DNA of 64,000 nucleotides from Candidatus Falkowbacteria bacterium (GCA_026396835.1 JAPLWA010000004.1:124001-188000), one strand, 5' to 3'; positions 6,457 through 14,827 are shown, counted from the stretch's first letter. A program made the numbers and translations. Notes: generated from the letters alone by a model not told the origin.

Positions 6457-8019
6457 ATGAAAAAAATATTAGTTAGTTTAATATTAGTATCTCTTACAGC
6501 GGCGACTTCGCCGATTATTTGGGCACAAGATGTAATTTCCAGCGGTGACATAAGCTATAGCTTTGAAGCCAGTATTGGTTCCAGCAGCTTAAGTCAGGAC
6601 TTATCATTTTCAGCTTTTGAAAATCATTTACAAATTGGTATACCTGCCGGCCGCTTAACGGCGCCGACGATTGTTAGTTTAAGAACTGTCAATGAAGTGG
6701 CGGTTCCGCCAAGCGGCTTAAATCAAGCTGGCTATATTTATCAAGTCGATATACCAGCGGCTAATTTTAGTCAGGGTTCTTATTATCTTAGTTTAAGAAG
6801 TTCTGGTTCTAATTTTTCCAAGCAGGTTTATTTTTTTGATACTAATAAAAACGCCTGGCAGAAATTGCCAAGCAATGAGAATTTTATAAAAGGTACAGTC
6901 AATACTACTTTGACTATGCCTTTTGCTCGTTTAGCTATTTTTGAAAATCCTAAAATTTTAGTTAAAGGTTCGGCAAGTTGGTATCGTTTTAAGAATGGTT
7001 TGTTTGCGGCGTCGCCCGACTTTCCTAAAGGCACCAAGTTAAGAGTTATTAACTTGGATAATAAAAAATCAGTTGATGTCATTATTAATGATTACGGACC
7101 AGATAGAAGTAAGCTACCAAATCGCGTAGTGGATTTAGACGCTGTAGCTTTTGCAAAATTAGCGCCAACTTCTCAGGGCATGATGAATAATATTGCGGTA
7201 GAAGAATTGCCGGCTAATACAGTCATTACTCCAGTCAAAGAAAAAACAGATGATACAGTGTCAGCTGTTTCGGCTCTAGCTTTTAATAGCGCTGATAAAA
7301 AGATTTTATGGAGTAAAGAACCAAATAAAGTTGTTTCCATGGCTAGTTTAACCAAGCTGATCGCTGTTAAGGTTTTTCTAGATACAAAGCCAGATTTAAA
7401 GAAAGTCGTGGCTTATTCCGTGAAAGATGAGCAGCTAAATAATCTTTATGTGCCAGCTAGTCAATCGGCTCGTCTTAAATTAAAGGATGGGGATAAAGTC
7501 ACAATTAAAGATTTGGTAGCTTCATCACTTATTGGTTCAACTAATAATACTGTTGAATCTTTAGTTAGAGTTTCTGGTGTAAAACGTGAAACTTTTATTG
7601 CACGTATGAATGCGAAGCTCAAAGCTTGGGGTGCTACTAAAACTTCGGTTGTAGAACCAACTGGTTTGTCACAAAAAAATGTTACGACCGCACGCGATTA
7701 TGCTATAATAGCAAGAGAGGCTTTTAGTGATGCAACTATTTCTTCACTAACTGTTAAACAGTCTTATACCGTGACGACGTTTAATAGTAAAATTAAGCAC
7801 AGTTTTAAAAATACTAATCTTTTGGCGCGCGAAGCTGACTCAGATTTATTAGGTTCAAAGACTGGATATTTAGATGAAGCGGGCTATTGTTTAGCAACTA
7901 AGTGGCCAAGTGATAAAAATAAAAATATTATTGTTGTCGTGTTTGGTGCTCCAACACGCCAGGCCAGTGTTGACGATACTAAAACCTTGTTAGCCCTAGC
8001 CAATAAAACTTTGAAATAA
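6457..8019 (+). CDS. Secreted RlpA-like/D-alanyl-D-alanine carboxypeptidase fusion
   Basis: A 520-residue exported protein that joins two wall-active modules. Residues 1-24 are a signal peptide (cleavage near WAQD). Residues about 30-165 are beta-rich and unassigned. Residues 167-250 match the double-psi beta-barrel of RlpA (KGSASWYRF, GTKLRVINL, VIINDYGP, VVDLDAVAFAKLA). Residues 268-520 are a serine peptidase of the DacA type, with the nucleophile motif SLTK near 297-300, the second motif STNN near 355, and SKTGY near 468. It should trim peptidoglycan stem peptides, with the RlpA-like part binding or cutting glycan. It is directly followed by ftsE-ftsX (one base gap), which fits a role in division-linked wall remodelling. 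Confidence 0.9.
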   Translation: MKKILVSLILVSLTAATSPIIWAQDVISSGDISYSFEASIGSSSLSQDLSFSAFENHLQIGIPAGRLTAPTIVSLRTVNEVAVPPSGLNQAGYIYQVDIPAANFSQGSYYLSLRSSGSNFSKQVYFFDTNKNAWQKLPSNENFIKGTVNTTLTMPFARLAIFENPKILVKGSASWYRFKNGLFAASPDFPKGTKLRVINLDNKKSVDVIINDYGPDRSKLPNRVVDLDAVAFAKLAPTSQGMMNNIAVEELPANTVITPVKEKTDDTVSAVSALAFNSADKKILWSKEPNKVVSMASLTKLIAVKVFLDTKPDLKKVVAYSVKDEQLNNLYVPASQSARLKLKDGDKVTIKDLVASSLIGSTNNTVESLVRVSGVKRETFIARMNAKLKAWGATKTSVVEPTGLSQKNVTTARDYAIIAREAFSDATISSLTVKQSYTVTTFNSKIKHSFKNTNLLAREADSDLLGSKTGYLDEAGYCLATKWPSDKNKNIIVVVFGAPTRQASVDDTKTLLALANKTLK

Positions 8020-8020
8020 G

Positions 8021-8701
8021 ATGATAACTCTAGAGAATGTTTCAAAAATTTATAATCCGAATATTAAGGCGCTTGATCGCGTTTCGCTTGATATAAAACC
8101 AGGCGAATTTGTTTCGCTCGTGGGTCAGTCTGGTACTGGTAAAACAACTTTAGTACGTTGTCTGATTGGCGAAGAAAAACCAACCGAAGGAAAAATAAAA
8201 ATAGGTGATTGGGAAATTACTAAGATTGGTAAATCAGAAGTGCCATATTTACGCCGTCAGGTAGCAGTTATTTTTCAGGATTTCAAATTGTTACCAAAAA
8301 GAACTTTGTTTGAAAATGTTGCTTTTGCACTTGAGGTAGCTGGTAAGTCAAACAAAAAAATTAAGTCCATTGTGCCGCAAGTGATGAAGATTGTTGGCTT
8401 AGGCGGTAAAATGCATCGCTATCCTAACGAAGTTTCAGGCGGAGAACAGCAACGCGCAGCCATTGCTCGTGCTTTAGTGTATCAGCCTAAAGTTTTGTTA
8501 GCTGATGAGCCAACTGGAAACCTTGATTCTATTAATGCTCAAGAAATTATTGAATTACTACGTAAGATTAATGAATTTGGTACTACGGTCGTTTTGGTCA
8601 CGCACAATAAAGATGTAGTTAATCGTTTAAAACGCCGCGTTATTACATTGCATGATGGCCGAGTCATTTCTGATCAGGCTGTTGGTAAATACGTTATCTA
8701 A
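8021..8701 (+). CDS. ftsE: Cell-division ATP-binding protein FtsE
   Basis: ABC ATPase of 226 residues. Walker A GQSGTGKTT (35-43), Q-loop VIFQDFKLL (about 85-93), signature SGGEQQR (139-145), Walker B VLLADEPTGNLD (158-169) and switch His in VTHN. With FtsX it forms a complex that drives peptidoglycan hydrolase activation at the septum. It starts one base after the RlpA-PBP gene and stops two bases before ftsX, so the three form a tight operon. Confidence 0.96.
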   Translation: MITLENVSKIYNPNIKALDRVSLDIKPGEFVSLVGQSGTGKTTLVRCLIGEEKPTEGKIKIGDWEITKIGKSEVPYLRRQVAVIFQDFKLLPKRTLFENVAFALEVAGKSNKKIKSIVPQVMKIVGLGGKMHRYPNEVSGGEQQRAAIARALVYQPKVLLADEPTGNLDSINAQEIIELLRKINEFGTTVVLVTHNKDVVNRLKRRVITLHDGRVISDQAVGKYVI

Positions 8702-8702
8702 T

Positions 8703-9614
8703 ATGTTTATTTCTTTATATCGTTCACTAAAGTTCAGCGTTACAGATATTTTCCGAAATATTTGGTTATCAGTTGTAACTATTATCATTTTGATTTTGGC
8801 GCTTTTCTCAGTGAACTTGTTATTAGTGGTACAGGTAATTAGTCGCGCCGCGATTGATACTGTGCGCGATAGAATAGACGTAAGCCTATACTTAAAGCCA
8901 GACGCAGCTGAAAGCGATATCTTATCTTTACGCGCCAATATTAGTGGATTAGATAATGTTCGTGAAGTAGTTTATGTTTCTAAGCAGCAAGCTTTGGAAG
9001 ATTTTCAAGCTAAGCAAAAAAACAATCCTGACATTTTAGAAGCGCTTCGTGAGTTAGATGCTAACCCTTTGTCGCCAAGTTTAATTATTCGACCAAAAGA
9101 TGTTGGACACTATGATAGCTTGATTGCGGGTTTAAATAAGATTTCTAGCCCAATCATTGAAAGCCGAAATTTTGACGATCATAAATTGATGCTTGATAAA
9201 ATAAACCTTATTACTGACAAAGTTAGTCAGGCTGGTTTTTTTGTTACAATATTATTTGTCTTTATTACTTTGTTAGTGCTGTATAATACTATTAGAGTGG
9301 CGATTTATACTCACCGCGCTGAGATCGGTATTATGCGCCTTGTCGGTGGTTCAGATTGGTTTATTAGATCACCATTTATTATTTCCAGCGTCATTTATAG
9401 TTTAGTCGGTATGATTCTGACTACGGTAATATTTTACTTCTTCTTGTCATTATTGCAGCCATATTTAGAGACTTTCTTCATGAACTATAATTTTAATATT
9501 ATCAATTATTTCAAAGACAACTTCTGGCAGTTTTTCTTGCTTGAATTAATTGGTGCTTCGTTAGTAAACATTGTAGCTAGTTTGGTGGCCGTAAGGAAAT
9601 ATTCTAATATTTAG
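8703..9614 (+). CDS. ftsX: Cell-division permease-like protein FtsX
   Basis: Integral membrane partner of FtsE. The ATG at 8703 (MFISLYRSLKFSVTDIFRNI) gives 303 residues and follows the ftsE stop by one base; an upstream ATG at 8652 would overlap ftsE by 50 bases and add an atypical N-terminus. Four membrane segments are seen: about residues 22-44, then after a large extracellular domain (45-165, including SLYLKPDA and VVYVSKQQAL) segments near 178-200, 225-250 and 277-298. The extracellular loop normally contacts wall hydrolases or their activators, so the adjacent RlpA-PBP protein is a candidate partner. Confidence 0.94.
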   Translation: MFISLYRSLKFSVTDIFRNIWLSVVTIIILILALFSVNLLLVVQVISRAAIDTVRDRIDVSLYLKPDAAESDILSLRANISGLDNVREVVYVSKQQALEDFQAKQKNNPDILEALRELDANPLSPSLIIRPKDVGHYDSLIAGLNKISSPIIESRNFDDHKLMLDKINLITDKVSQAGFFVTILFVFITLLVLYNTIRVAIYTHRAEIGIMRLVGGSDWFIRSPFIISSVIYSLVGMILTTVIFYFFLSLLQPYLETFFMNYNFNIINYFKDNFWQFFLLELIGASLVNIVASLVAVRKYSNI

Positions 9615-9617
9615 TTT

Positions 9618-10304
9618 ATGTTGACTTTGCGTCAGGAAAAATTAATTCGAACACTCGCAACAACTAAGGGCCGCTCTGAATCGGGCCTTTGTTTAGTTGA
9701 AGGAGAAAAGAATTTGGCGGAAGCTAAAGATTTTTTGGAATATACTTTTACGCCCAAAGATACAATTAAGTTTAATCAGTTGGTAAGTACGGTCACGCCA
9801 CAGTCAATTGCTGGCGTGGCACGTATTCCAAAATGGGAGAAGGAAGATATTTTAAGTCGCCCAACGATTGTAGTTTTAGATGGTGTGCAAGATCCCGGGA
9901 ATATTGGAACTATATTAAGACTCGCTTTAGGTTTTAATGCTTCATTAGTTTTAGTTGAATCAGCTGATCCGGCAAACCAAAAGGTGGTTCGTGCTTCGGC
10001 AGGCGCTTTTTTCAAAACGCCTTGGTTAGAGATTGAGCGTGACCAGGCTTTAGCTTTTATTAAATCATTGAAGCGTGAAGTCTATTTATTAGAAAATAAT
10101 AAAAAGACGACTATTGTTTGTTCGGAAAAGAATCTAAAGAAATTGCCAAAGGAAATCATTATCGTGGCTGGCTCAGAAGGTCAGGGGATTAAGTTACCGC
10201 TTAAGGGCAGCTCTTTAGAGATTGCGCATGATAAAAACTTGGAGTCTTTGAACGTTGCCGCGGCCTTAGCAATTATTCTGGGCCTCAGATACTCCATTCT
10301 TTAG
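9618..10304 (+). CDS. TrmH/SpoU-family RNA 2'-O-methyltransferase
   Basis: A 228-residue SPOUT enzyme. N-terminal part (1-85) resembles the RNA-binding extension of RlmB-type proteins (GLCLVEGEKNLAEA). The catalytic domain shows the three motifs: VVLDGVQDPGNIGTILR (about 93-109), IIVAGSEGQGI (about 182-192) and SLNVAAALAIIL (about 210-221), with the deep trefoil knot expected to bind SAM. The target (23S rRNA G2251-like or a tRNA) cannot be told from sequence. It is three bases after ftsX and may be read with it. A terminator follows at 10348. Confidence 0.9.
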   Translation: MLTLRQEKLIRTLATTKGRSESGLCLVEGEKNLAEAKDFLEYTFTPKDTIKFNQLVSTVTPQSIAGVARIPKWEKEDILSRPTIVVLDGVQDPGNIGTILRLALGFNASLVLVESADPANQKVVRASAGAFFKTPWLEIERDQALAFIKSLKREVYLLENNKKTTIVCSEKNLKKLPKEIIIVAGSEGQGIKLPLKGSSLEIAHDKNLESLNVAAALAIILGLRYSIL

Positions 10305-10347
10305 GGCTAGCCACGGTAATTAAAGACAACAAAATATCGATTTAATG

Positions 10348-10376
10348 AGACGAGCTATATAATAGCTTGTCTTTTA
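10348..10376 (+). terminator. Rho-independent terminator
   Basis: AGACGAGCTAT ATA ATAGCTTGTCT followed by TTTATAATT; one G-U pair. It ends the RlpA-ftsEX-SpoU operon. Confidence 0.8.
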
Positions 10377-10379
10377 TAA

Positions 10380-10580
10380 TTGACAAAAATGTTACAAAAT
10401 ATTTTGATATTTTCTTAATTTTAGCCAAAATAGTGCGTTCATAACTTCTGCCTCTTGACAAGATAATATATATGTGCTATACTATAATCATAGTGAAAGT
10501 TCTTTACATCTCCTTTAAGACTTACGGATAAAGACTTATATAAGCTTTATCTAAAGACATATAGATCTTTATCCGTAAAT
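10380..10580 (+). promoter_or_regulatory. Tandem promoters and 13-bp leader hairpin of the lipoprotein gene
   Basis: Two promoter-like pairs are seen: TTGACA (10380) with TTTGAT at 17 bp, and a strong one, TTGACA (10455-10460), 17-bp spacer, TATACT (10478-10483). The second region is nearly identical to that of the gene at 11325. The leader contains a perfect 13-bp inverted repeat, TTACGGATAAAGA (10522-10534) with TCTTTATCCGTAA (10566-10578), ending 24 bases before the ATG. Confidence 0.75.
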
Positions 10581-10602
10581 CAATAAAATAAAGGAAAACA
10601 CA

Positions 10603-10980
10603 ATGAAGAACTCAAAAACAATCGTAATTCTTTCAGTAATTTTTGCAGTAGTAACCTCTTTAACAATCGTGAGTTGTTCGAATATCTTCTCAGAAGAAAG
10701 CAAAAAAGATCAGGTTACAACAACTAAGTCAATCCTTGACTACGTAAAATCTTCAAAAGTAACTGCTTACGATCAAAAAGAAGTTAAATTCACTGATAAT
10801 GTTAGCAAAGTAACTGTTATTGACGGTTCCACGGTTCCTCCAATAGTAATAAAAAACGTTACTCTGGACGAAAACAGAACAATCTCAATGAGAGTTATAA
10901 ATCAGTCTGTTATACTTTATGACGCTTCTGGAAATGAAATAATTTCTTCGGAAGTACCATTATACATAGCAGCAAAATAA
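10603..10980 (+). CDS. Small putative lipoprotein
   Basis: A 125-residue protein with an N-terminal signal peptide and a lipobox-like TIVSC (Cys at about residue 25), so probably lipid-anchored outside the membrane. The mature part is hydrophilic and beta-rich (KVTVIDGSTVPP, NRTISMRVINQSVILYD), perhaps one small beta sandwich. No family is recognised. A ribosome site AAGGA lies nine bases before ATG. It shares its promoter type and leader architecture with the secreted gene at 11325, so the two are likely co-regulated. Confidence 0.7.
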   Translation: MKNSKTIVILSVIFAVVTSLTIVSCSNIFSEESKKDQVTTTKSILDYVKSSKVTAYDQKEVKFTDNVSKVTVIDGSTVPPIVIKNVTLDENRTISMRVINQSVILYDASGNEIISSEVPLYIAAK

Positions 10981-11008
10981 GCAATAAAAGCAAAACAATC
11001 CGTTTCAT

Positions 11009-11048
11009 ACAGGCAACTTGAATAAATAAGTTGCCTGTCTTTCGTTTT
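11009..11048 (+). terminator. Rho-independent terminator
   Basis: Perfect 11-bp stem ACAGGCAACTT / AAGTTGCCTGT followed by CTTTCGTTTT. Ends the lipoprotein transcript. Confidence 0.85.
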
Positions 11049-11105
11049 ATGGGGTATTTTCTACTTCAATTATCGAGCAGAAGAGAAGAAAATAGATTGA
11101 TAATA

Positions 11106-11309
11106 TTGACAAAATTTAGCTAAAATAGTTTAATATTTTATTTAATATTAGCCTAAATATAGCATTTATGGCTTTTGCCTCTTGACAAGATAATACATAT
11201 GTGCTATACTATAGACATAGTAAAAGTTCTTTGAAAGACAAAAGTTTATATTAAGAACCTACCAGTCTCGGCTTAGAGCAGGAGGCAGCTAGATTCTTAA
11301 TATAAACTT
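11106..11309 (+). promoter_or_regulatory. Tandem promoters and 16-bp leader hairpin, paralogous to 10380-10580
   Basis: TTGACA (11106-11111) with TTTAAT at 17 bp, then TTGACA (11182-11187), 17-bp spacer, TATACT (11205-11210). The stretch from TGCCTCTTGACA to TATACTATA matches 10450-10487 with one difference. The leader has a perfect 16-bp inverted repeat, AAGTTTATATTAAGAA (11242-11257) with its complement at 11294-11309; the 36-base loop displays GCAGGAGGCAGC. Confidence 0.75.
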
Positions 11310-11324
11310 AAATTTAATTGAAGA

Positions 11325-11786
11325 ATGAAAAACTTAATCTTAACATTAGCAGTAGTAGCAGTATTATTTACCAGTTTCACAAGCACATTCGCACAGCCAA
11401 TTGCTTCAAATTATGAAATTGAACCAATAGGTAAAAGCGTAGCAGTTGTAGAAAAATATACTATCTGCAATGAAATGTTCAAAGATCAATCGGTTGAAGT
11501 AAAAATTTTAGTGGTAGACGGACAAACGGTATACTCACTTGAAATTTCTACAAGCAATCCGAAATATTCTAAGGTAATAAAGAGTGTTGAATTTTCTTTC
11601 TACAAAAATGACAAGAAAATAACCAAAACTTTTAATTCAAATACCTTCTCTCAAAAAGATCTTAACAACTTCCGTGAATATAACGGAATGAAGAATTCAC
11701 TTAAACTTTCAATCAATGTCACAACAGACAATAACTGGAAAGTTTTCGGATTTGAATTCGGAAGACCTTTTGATGAGTTAAAATAA
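11325..11786 (+). CDS. Small secreted protein, unknown function
   Basis: A 153-residue protein with a clear signal peptide (residues 1-23, cleavage near TFAQP). The mature part is lysine-rich and beta-patterned (VEVKILVVDGQTVYSLEIS, VEFSFYKNDKKITKTF) and resembles no family I know. No ribosome site is obvious directly before ATG; AGGAGG is only in the loop of the leader hairpin. The matching promoter at 10455 suggests shared control with the lipoprotein. A terminator follows within 25 bases. Confidence 0.7.
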   Translation: MKNLILTLAVVAVLFTSFTSTFAQPIASNYEIEPIGKSVAVVEKYTICNEMFKDQSVEVKILVVDGQTVYSLEISTSNPKYSKVIKSVEFSFYKNDKKITKTFNSNTFSQKDLNNFREYNGMKNSLKLSINVTTDNNWKVFGFEFGRPFDELK

Positions 11787-11807
11787 AGAAACAAGATTGT
11801 CGAAGCT

Positions 11808-11849
11808 AGGTGTTTATATCAAATGATATGAACACCTTTTTTCTTTTTT
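11808..11849 (+). terminator. Rho-independent terminator
   Basis: AGGTGTTTATATCA / TGATATGAACACCT with loop AA, then TTTTTTCTTTTTT. Strong, ends the secreted-protein transcript. Confidence 0.9.
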
Positions 11850-11855
11850 AAAACA

Positions 11856-11886
11856 AAAACCCCGCACCATAATGGCGCGGGGTTTT
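11856..11886 (-). terminator. Terminator of the RRM gene (works on both strands)
   Basis: AAAACCCCGC ... GCGGGGTTTT; read on the minus strand it ends the RNA-binding protein transcript 17 bases after its stop codon. Confidence 0.85.
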
Positions 11887-11902
11887 AATTGTCTTGGTAA
11901 AA

Positions 11903-12190
11903 TTACCAGCGACGATCGCGAGATTCGCGTTGTGGCCTTTCAGCCATTGGACGAGCTTCTGAAACATTGATAGCACGACCTTCCATGTCAGTGCCATTCA
12001 ACATTGAGATAGCCTTTTGGGCTTCCTCTTCAGTTGCCATCTCGACGAAACCAAATCCTTTTGAGCGACCTGTAGCCCGATCCATAATAATGGTAGCAGA
12101 CTCAACGGTACCAGCTTGTTCAAAATGAGCCTTTAGAGCTTCATTTGTGCAAGAGAAAGGAACTCCGCCGACAAATAATTTCTTAGCCAT
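11903..12190 (-). CDS. RRM-domain RNA-binding protein
   Basis: A 95-residue single RNA recognition motif protein. RNP2 is LFVGGV (residues 5-10) and RNP1 KGFGFVEM (44-51), with the expected conserved aromatic residues for RNA stacking; a short Arg-rich tail (RPQRESRDRRW) follows. Such proteins in cyanobacteria and other bacteria act as RNA chaperones or cold-response factors. It has a long (about 125-base) leader and its own promoter inside the end of the sod gene, which would suit post-transcriptional control like that of cold-shock genes; this is inference. Confidence 0.94.
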   Translation of the reverse strand: MAKKLFVGGVPFSCTNEALKAHFEQAGTVESATIIMDRATGRSKGFGFVEMATEEEAQKAISMLNGTDMEGRAINVSEARPMAERPQRESRDRRW

Positions 12191-12350
12191 AGCTTTGAAT
12201 TATTCTTAATGATAAAGGTTGTAAGGCGACCTTCGTCATGTTTATTCTCAAGAAAGCCTATGGCCTGATGGGAACGCGCAAGAACGCTTGAACTTGAACG
12301 AGACACTTACAAACGTTAGTAAACGTACATTATTTTATTTAGCTTGTCAA
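12191..12350 (-). promoter_or_regulatory. Promoter and long leader of the RRM gene
   Basis: On the minus strand -35 TTGACA (12345-12350), 17-bp spacer, -10 TACGTT (12322-12327); the -35 overlaps the last codons of sod. The leader of about 125 bases carries several short complementary segments but no open frame. Confidence 0.55.
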
Positions 12351-12959
12351 ATTGTTTTCCAGGTTTTTTGCGACCTGTTCCCAGTTGATAATATTCCAAA
12401 AAGCGGCAATATAATCAGCCCGTTTATTCTGATAATTAAGGTAATAAGCATGCTCCCAAACATCTAGATTCATAATTGGCCATAGACCCTGACTCAAAGG
12501 ACTGTCTTGGTTGGGCAAGCTTATAATACTTAGTTTGTTGCTAGAGTCAGCTACTAGCCAGGTCCAGCCAGAGCCAAAGTGATTTAGAGCGCTAGCTGAG
12601 AATTGCTCCTTAAAAGCATCAAACGAAATAAAGCTTTTTTCTATTGCTTCCATTAATGAGCCTTCTGGTAGAGCGCCATTGTTTACTCTTAGAATCTGCC
12701 AGAAGAAAGCATGGTTTAGGAAGCCGCCGCCGTTATTACGTACAGCAGTTCTAATGTCTTCAGGCACGGCAGAAAGATCTTTTAATAAATCCTCAGCTGT
12801 CTTATCGAAAAGTTCCTCGTGCTTTTCTAAAGCAGCGTTAAACTTATCAGTGTAAGCCTGGTGATGCTTAGTATGGTGTATTTCCATAGTACGAGCATCA
12901 ATGAACGGTTCAAGAGCATTATAGGCATAGCCTAGCTCTGGTAGTGTATGTTTTGTCAT
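12339..12959 (-). CDS. Fe/Mn superoxide dismutase
   Basis: A 206-residue enzyme converting superoxide to peroxide and oxygen. N-terminal helix hairpin carries the first two metal ligands ([14 protein letters not shown], about residues 28-41, and NHAFFWQIL near 87-95); the C-terminal alpha/beta domain has the ligands in [18 protein letters not shown] (about 166-183). Metal preference cannot be assigned safely from the sequence. Length and layout are standard. It is an aerotolerance gene, uncommon but known in this kind of organism. The gene is preceded (on its strand) by an AT-rich repeat element. Confidence 0.95.
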   Translation of the reverse strand: MTKHTLPELGYAYNALEPFIDARTMEIHHTKHHQAYTDKFNAALEKHEELFDKTAEDLLKDLSAVPEDIRTAVRNNGGGFLNHAFFWQILRVNNGALPEGSLMEAIEKSFISFDAFKEQFSASALNHFGSGWTWLVADSSNKLSIISLPNQDSPLSQGLWPIMNLDVWEHAYYLNYQNKRADYIAAFWNIINWEQVAKNLENNLTS

Positions 12960-12961
12960 AT

Positions 12962-13083
12962 AGTTAAATTTTATAATTTTTAATTTTGTAATTTTATAAT
13001 TAATGCTTAAATTTTGAATTTTTAAAATTAAGACATTAAAAATTAACTAAAAATTAAAAACTACAAAATTATAAAATTCTTAA
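12962..13083. repeat. AT-rich inverted repeat element without a gene
   Basis: Left arm AAATTTTATAATTTTTAATT with TTGTAATTTTATAATT, right arm AATTAAAAACTACAAAATTA with TAAAATT; the arms are inverted complements about 70 bases apart. The right arm is almost the same as the sequence after the four-helix-bundle gene at 2943. It may be an empty or deleted copy of that gene unit. It separates the divergent sod and mnmA genes. Confidence 0.55.
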
Positions 13084-13148
13084 GGTTATAAGATTATATC
13101 ATGAATAAGTGATTTGACCAAGGGTAATAAATCGTTTATTCTCAAGTT

Positions 13149-14279
13149 ATGAATAAGTTAGTAAAAGCGACAAAAAAATCAAACAGTAAACGCGTTATCG
13201 TTGGTTTATCTGGCGGCGTTGATTCATCTGTGGCGGCAGCTTTGTTGATTAAACAAGGCTATGAAGTCATTGGAGTTTTTATGCGTAATTGGAGCGAGGA
13301 CGTGGGCGATTTCTCCTGCTCTTGGACTGAAGACTTAGAAGATGCGCGTCGCGTCGCCCAACTTTTAGGTATTAGATTTTATGTCTGGAATTTTGAAAAA
13401 GAATATAAGCAAGAGGTGATTGGGTATTTTTTCAAAGAGTACCAGGCTGGTAGAACGCCTAATCCTGACGTGATGTGTAATCGTGAAATTAAATTCAAAT
13501 TATTTTTAGAAAAAGCTTTGCGTTTCGGCGCCGATTACGTTGCCACAGGACACTACGCCCGTATTATTGAAAAAAATAAACACTATGAATTGCATCGCGG
13601 CAAAGATCCGAATAAAGATCAAAGTTATTTTTTGTGCACTCTAGGTCAGGATCAATTAAAGCATGCGCTTTTTCCGATTGGAGATTATCTTAAGCCAGCC
13701 ATTAGAAAACTAGCTAAGCAATATGGTTTATTAACTTTTGATAAACCAGATTCTCAAGGCATTTGTTTTATTGGTGAAATTGATGTTAAAGATTTACTAA
13801 AAAGAAATGTGAAAATGAAACCAGGTAAAGTTTTCGATGAATCAGGTAAGTTGTTAGGTACTCACGACGGTTTACCTTTATATACGATTGGGCAGCGCGG
13901 CGGTTTAGAAATTGGTGGCAATGGACCTTATTATGTTATTTCTAAAGACGAAAAGAAAAATTCAATTTTAGTAAGTAATAATCCAAACGATCCATTGTTA
14001 TGGCGCAAAGAATGCCTTGTTAATGAATTAACTTGGACCAGGCCTGATATAAATATTGGAGCTGACTCCACCTACGCTAAAGCTTCGGTGGACAAGAAAT
14101 TAGAAGTCGCGATTCGCTATCGTCATCCGGCAGAGCTAGCTAAAGTTAAAATTATTAACAAGGATAAACTTAGTTTAGATTTTATTAAAGCCCAGCGCGC
14201 TATAACTCCAGGCCAGTTAGCCGTATTTTACAAGGGGACTGAGTTATTGGGTTCAGGGGTAATAGACAAAGTTTTATGA
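13149..14279 (+). CDS. mnmA: tRNA-specific 2-thiouridylase MnmA with an in-frame palindrome insert
   Basis: Makes 2-thiouridine at wobble position 34 of Lys, Glu and Gln tRNAs by ATP activation and sulfur transfer. PP-loop SGGVDSS at residues 21-27; catalytic Cys110 (NPDVMCNREIKF) and Cys206 (GICFIGE); TGHYARI near 138; C-terminal barrel (GQRGGLEIGG, PGQLAVFY). At residues about 305-317 the sequence GADSTYAKASVDKK is encoded by a 26-bp palindrome (14067-14092), a piece not expected in MnmA. It sits between the last two domains, where an insertion is likely tolerated. The gene overlaps the next one by four bases. Confidence 0.95.
   Translation: MNKLVKATKKSNSKRVIVGLSGGVDSSVAAALLIKQGYEVIGVFMRNWSEDVGDFSCSWTEDLEDARRVAQLLGIRFYVWNFEKEYKQEVIGYFFKEYQAGRTPNPDVMCNREIKFKLFLEKALRFGADYVATGHYARIIEKNKHYELHRGKDPNKDQSYFLCTLGQDQLKHALFPIGDYLKPAIRKLAKQYGLLTFDKPDSQGICFIGEIDVKDLLKRNVKMKPGKVFDESGKLLGTHDGLPLYTIGQRGGLEIGGNGPYYVISKDEKKNSILVSNNPNDPLLWRKECLVNELTWTRPDINIGADSTYAKASVDKKLEVAIRYRHPAELAKVKIINKDKLSLDFIKAQRAITPGQLAVFYKGTELLGSGVIDKVL
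14067..14092. repeat. Palindromic element inside mnmA
   Basis: TCCACC and GGTGGA flank the core TACGCTAAAGCTTC. The 18-base core CCTACGCTAAAGCTTCGG recurs with one change at 40788-40805. In mnmA it is read in frame as STYAKASVD. This resembles the way Rickettsia palindromic elements sit within genes. Confidence 0.6.
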
Positions 14280-14824
14280 GACAAGAAATTGAAGTAAAAG
14301 CTAAAGTTAATGATTTAGAAATCTTAAAGCAGAAATTGGTTGCTTTAGGCTGTGTTTTGTCAGAGCCATTAATTCAAAATGATATTACTTTTGTAAATCA
14401 TGATGAATCTTATGATAAACTTTTACCTGGCGAAAATATTTTACGAATCAGAAAAAGTAATGACAAAATATTATTTACTGTTAAGCAGTCATTGAGCAAT
14501 GAGCTAGCTTGTTTTGAGAGAGAAGTAGAAATTAATAGTGCAGAAGAAATGAAGGAAGCTATATTATTAATGGGTTATCATGAAGTCGTGAGGATTAATA
14601 AGCAGCGCATTAGAACCGATTACAATGGTTATGAGATTTGTTTAGATGAAGTTGAGAATCTTGGATCATTTATTGAAATTGAAAAACTAACTGAAGGTGA
14701 AGATGAAAGTTTGGTGCAAGCGGAATTGAATAAGCTTTTACTAGTCTGGGGCGTAAATGAATCAGATTTTGTGACTCATGGTTATGATACTTTGATATAT
14801 TTGGCGCAAAATAGTAATAATTAA
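14276..14824 (+). CDS. CYTH-domain protein (class IV adenylate cyclase/thiamine-triphosphatase-like)
   Basis: A 182-residue triphosphate-tunnel protein. It begins with the family hallmark EIEVK (ExExK, residues 4-8), has LRIRKSNDKILFTVKQS (about 62-78), the acidic strands EREVEI and CLDEVENLGSFIEIE (about 122-136), all expected to line the tunnel and bind metal and triphosphate. Close relatives include CyaB-like cyclases and inorganic or thiamine triphosphatases; substrate cannot be chosen. It overlaps mnmA by four bases (ATGA), so translation is coupled. Confidence 0.9.
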   Translation: MRQEIEVKAKVNDLEILKQKLVALGCVLSEPLIQNDITFVNHDESYDKLLPGENILRIRKSNDKILFTVKQSLSNELACFEREVEINSAEEMKEAILLMGYHEVVRINKQRIRTDYNGYEICLDEVENLGSFIEIEKLTEGEDESLVQAELNKLLLVWGVNESDFVTHGYDTLIYLAQNSNN

Positions 14825-14827
14825 GTA

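Noticed and set aside
8652..8702. Upstream ATG for ftsX
   Set aside because: Would overlap ftsE by 50 bases; ATG 8703 gives the typical FtsX start and follows the ftsE stop.
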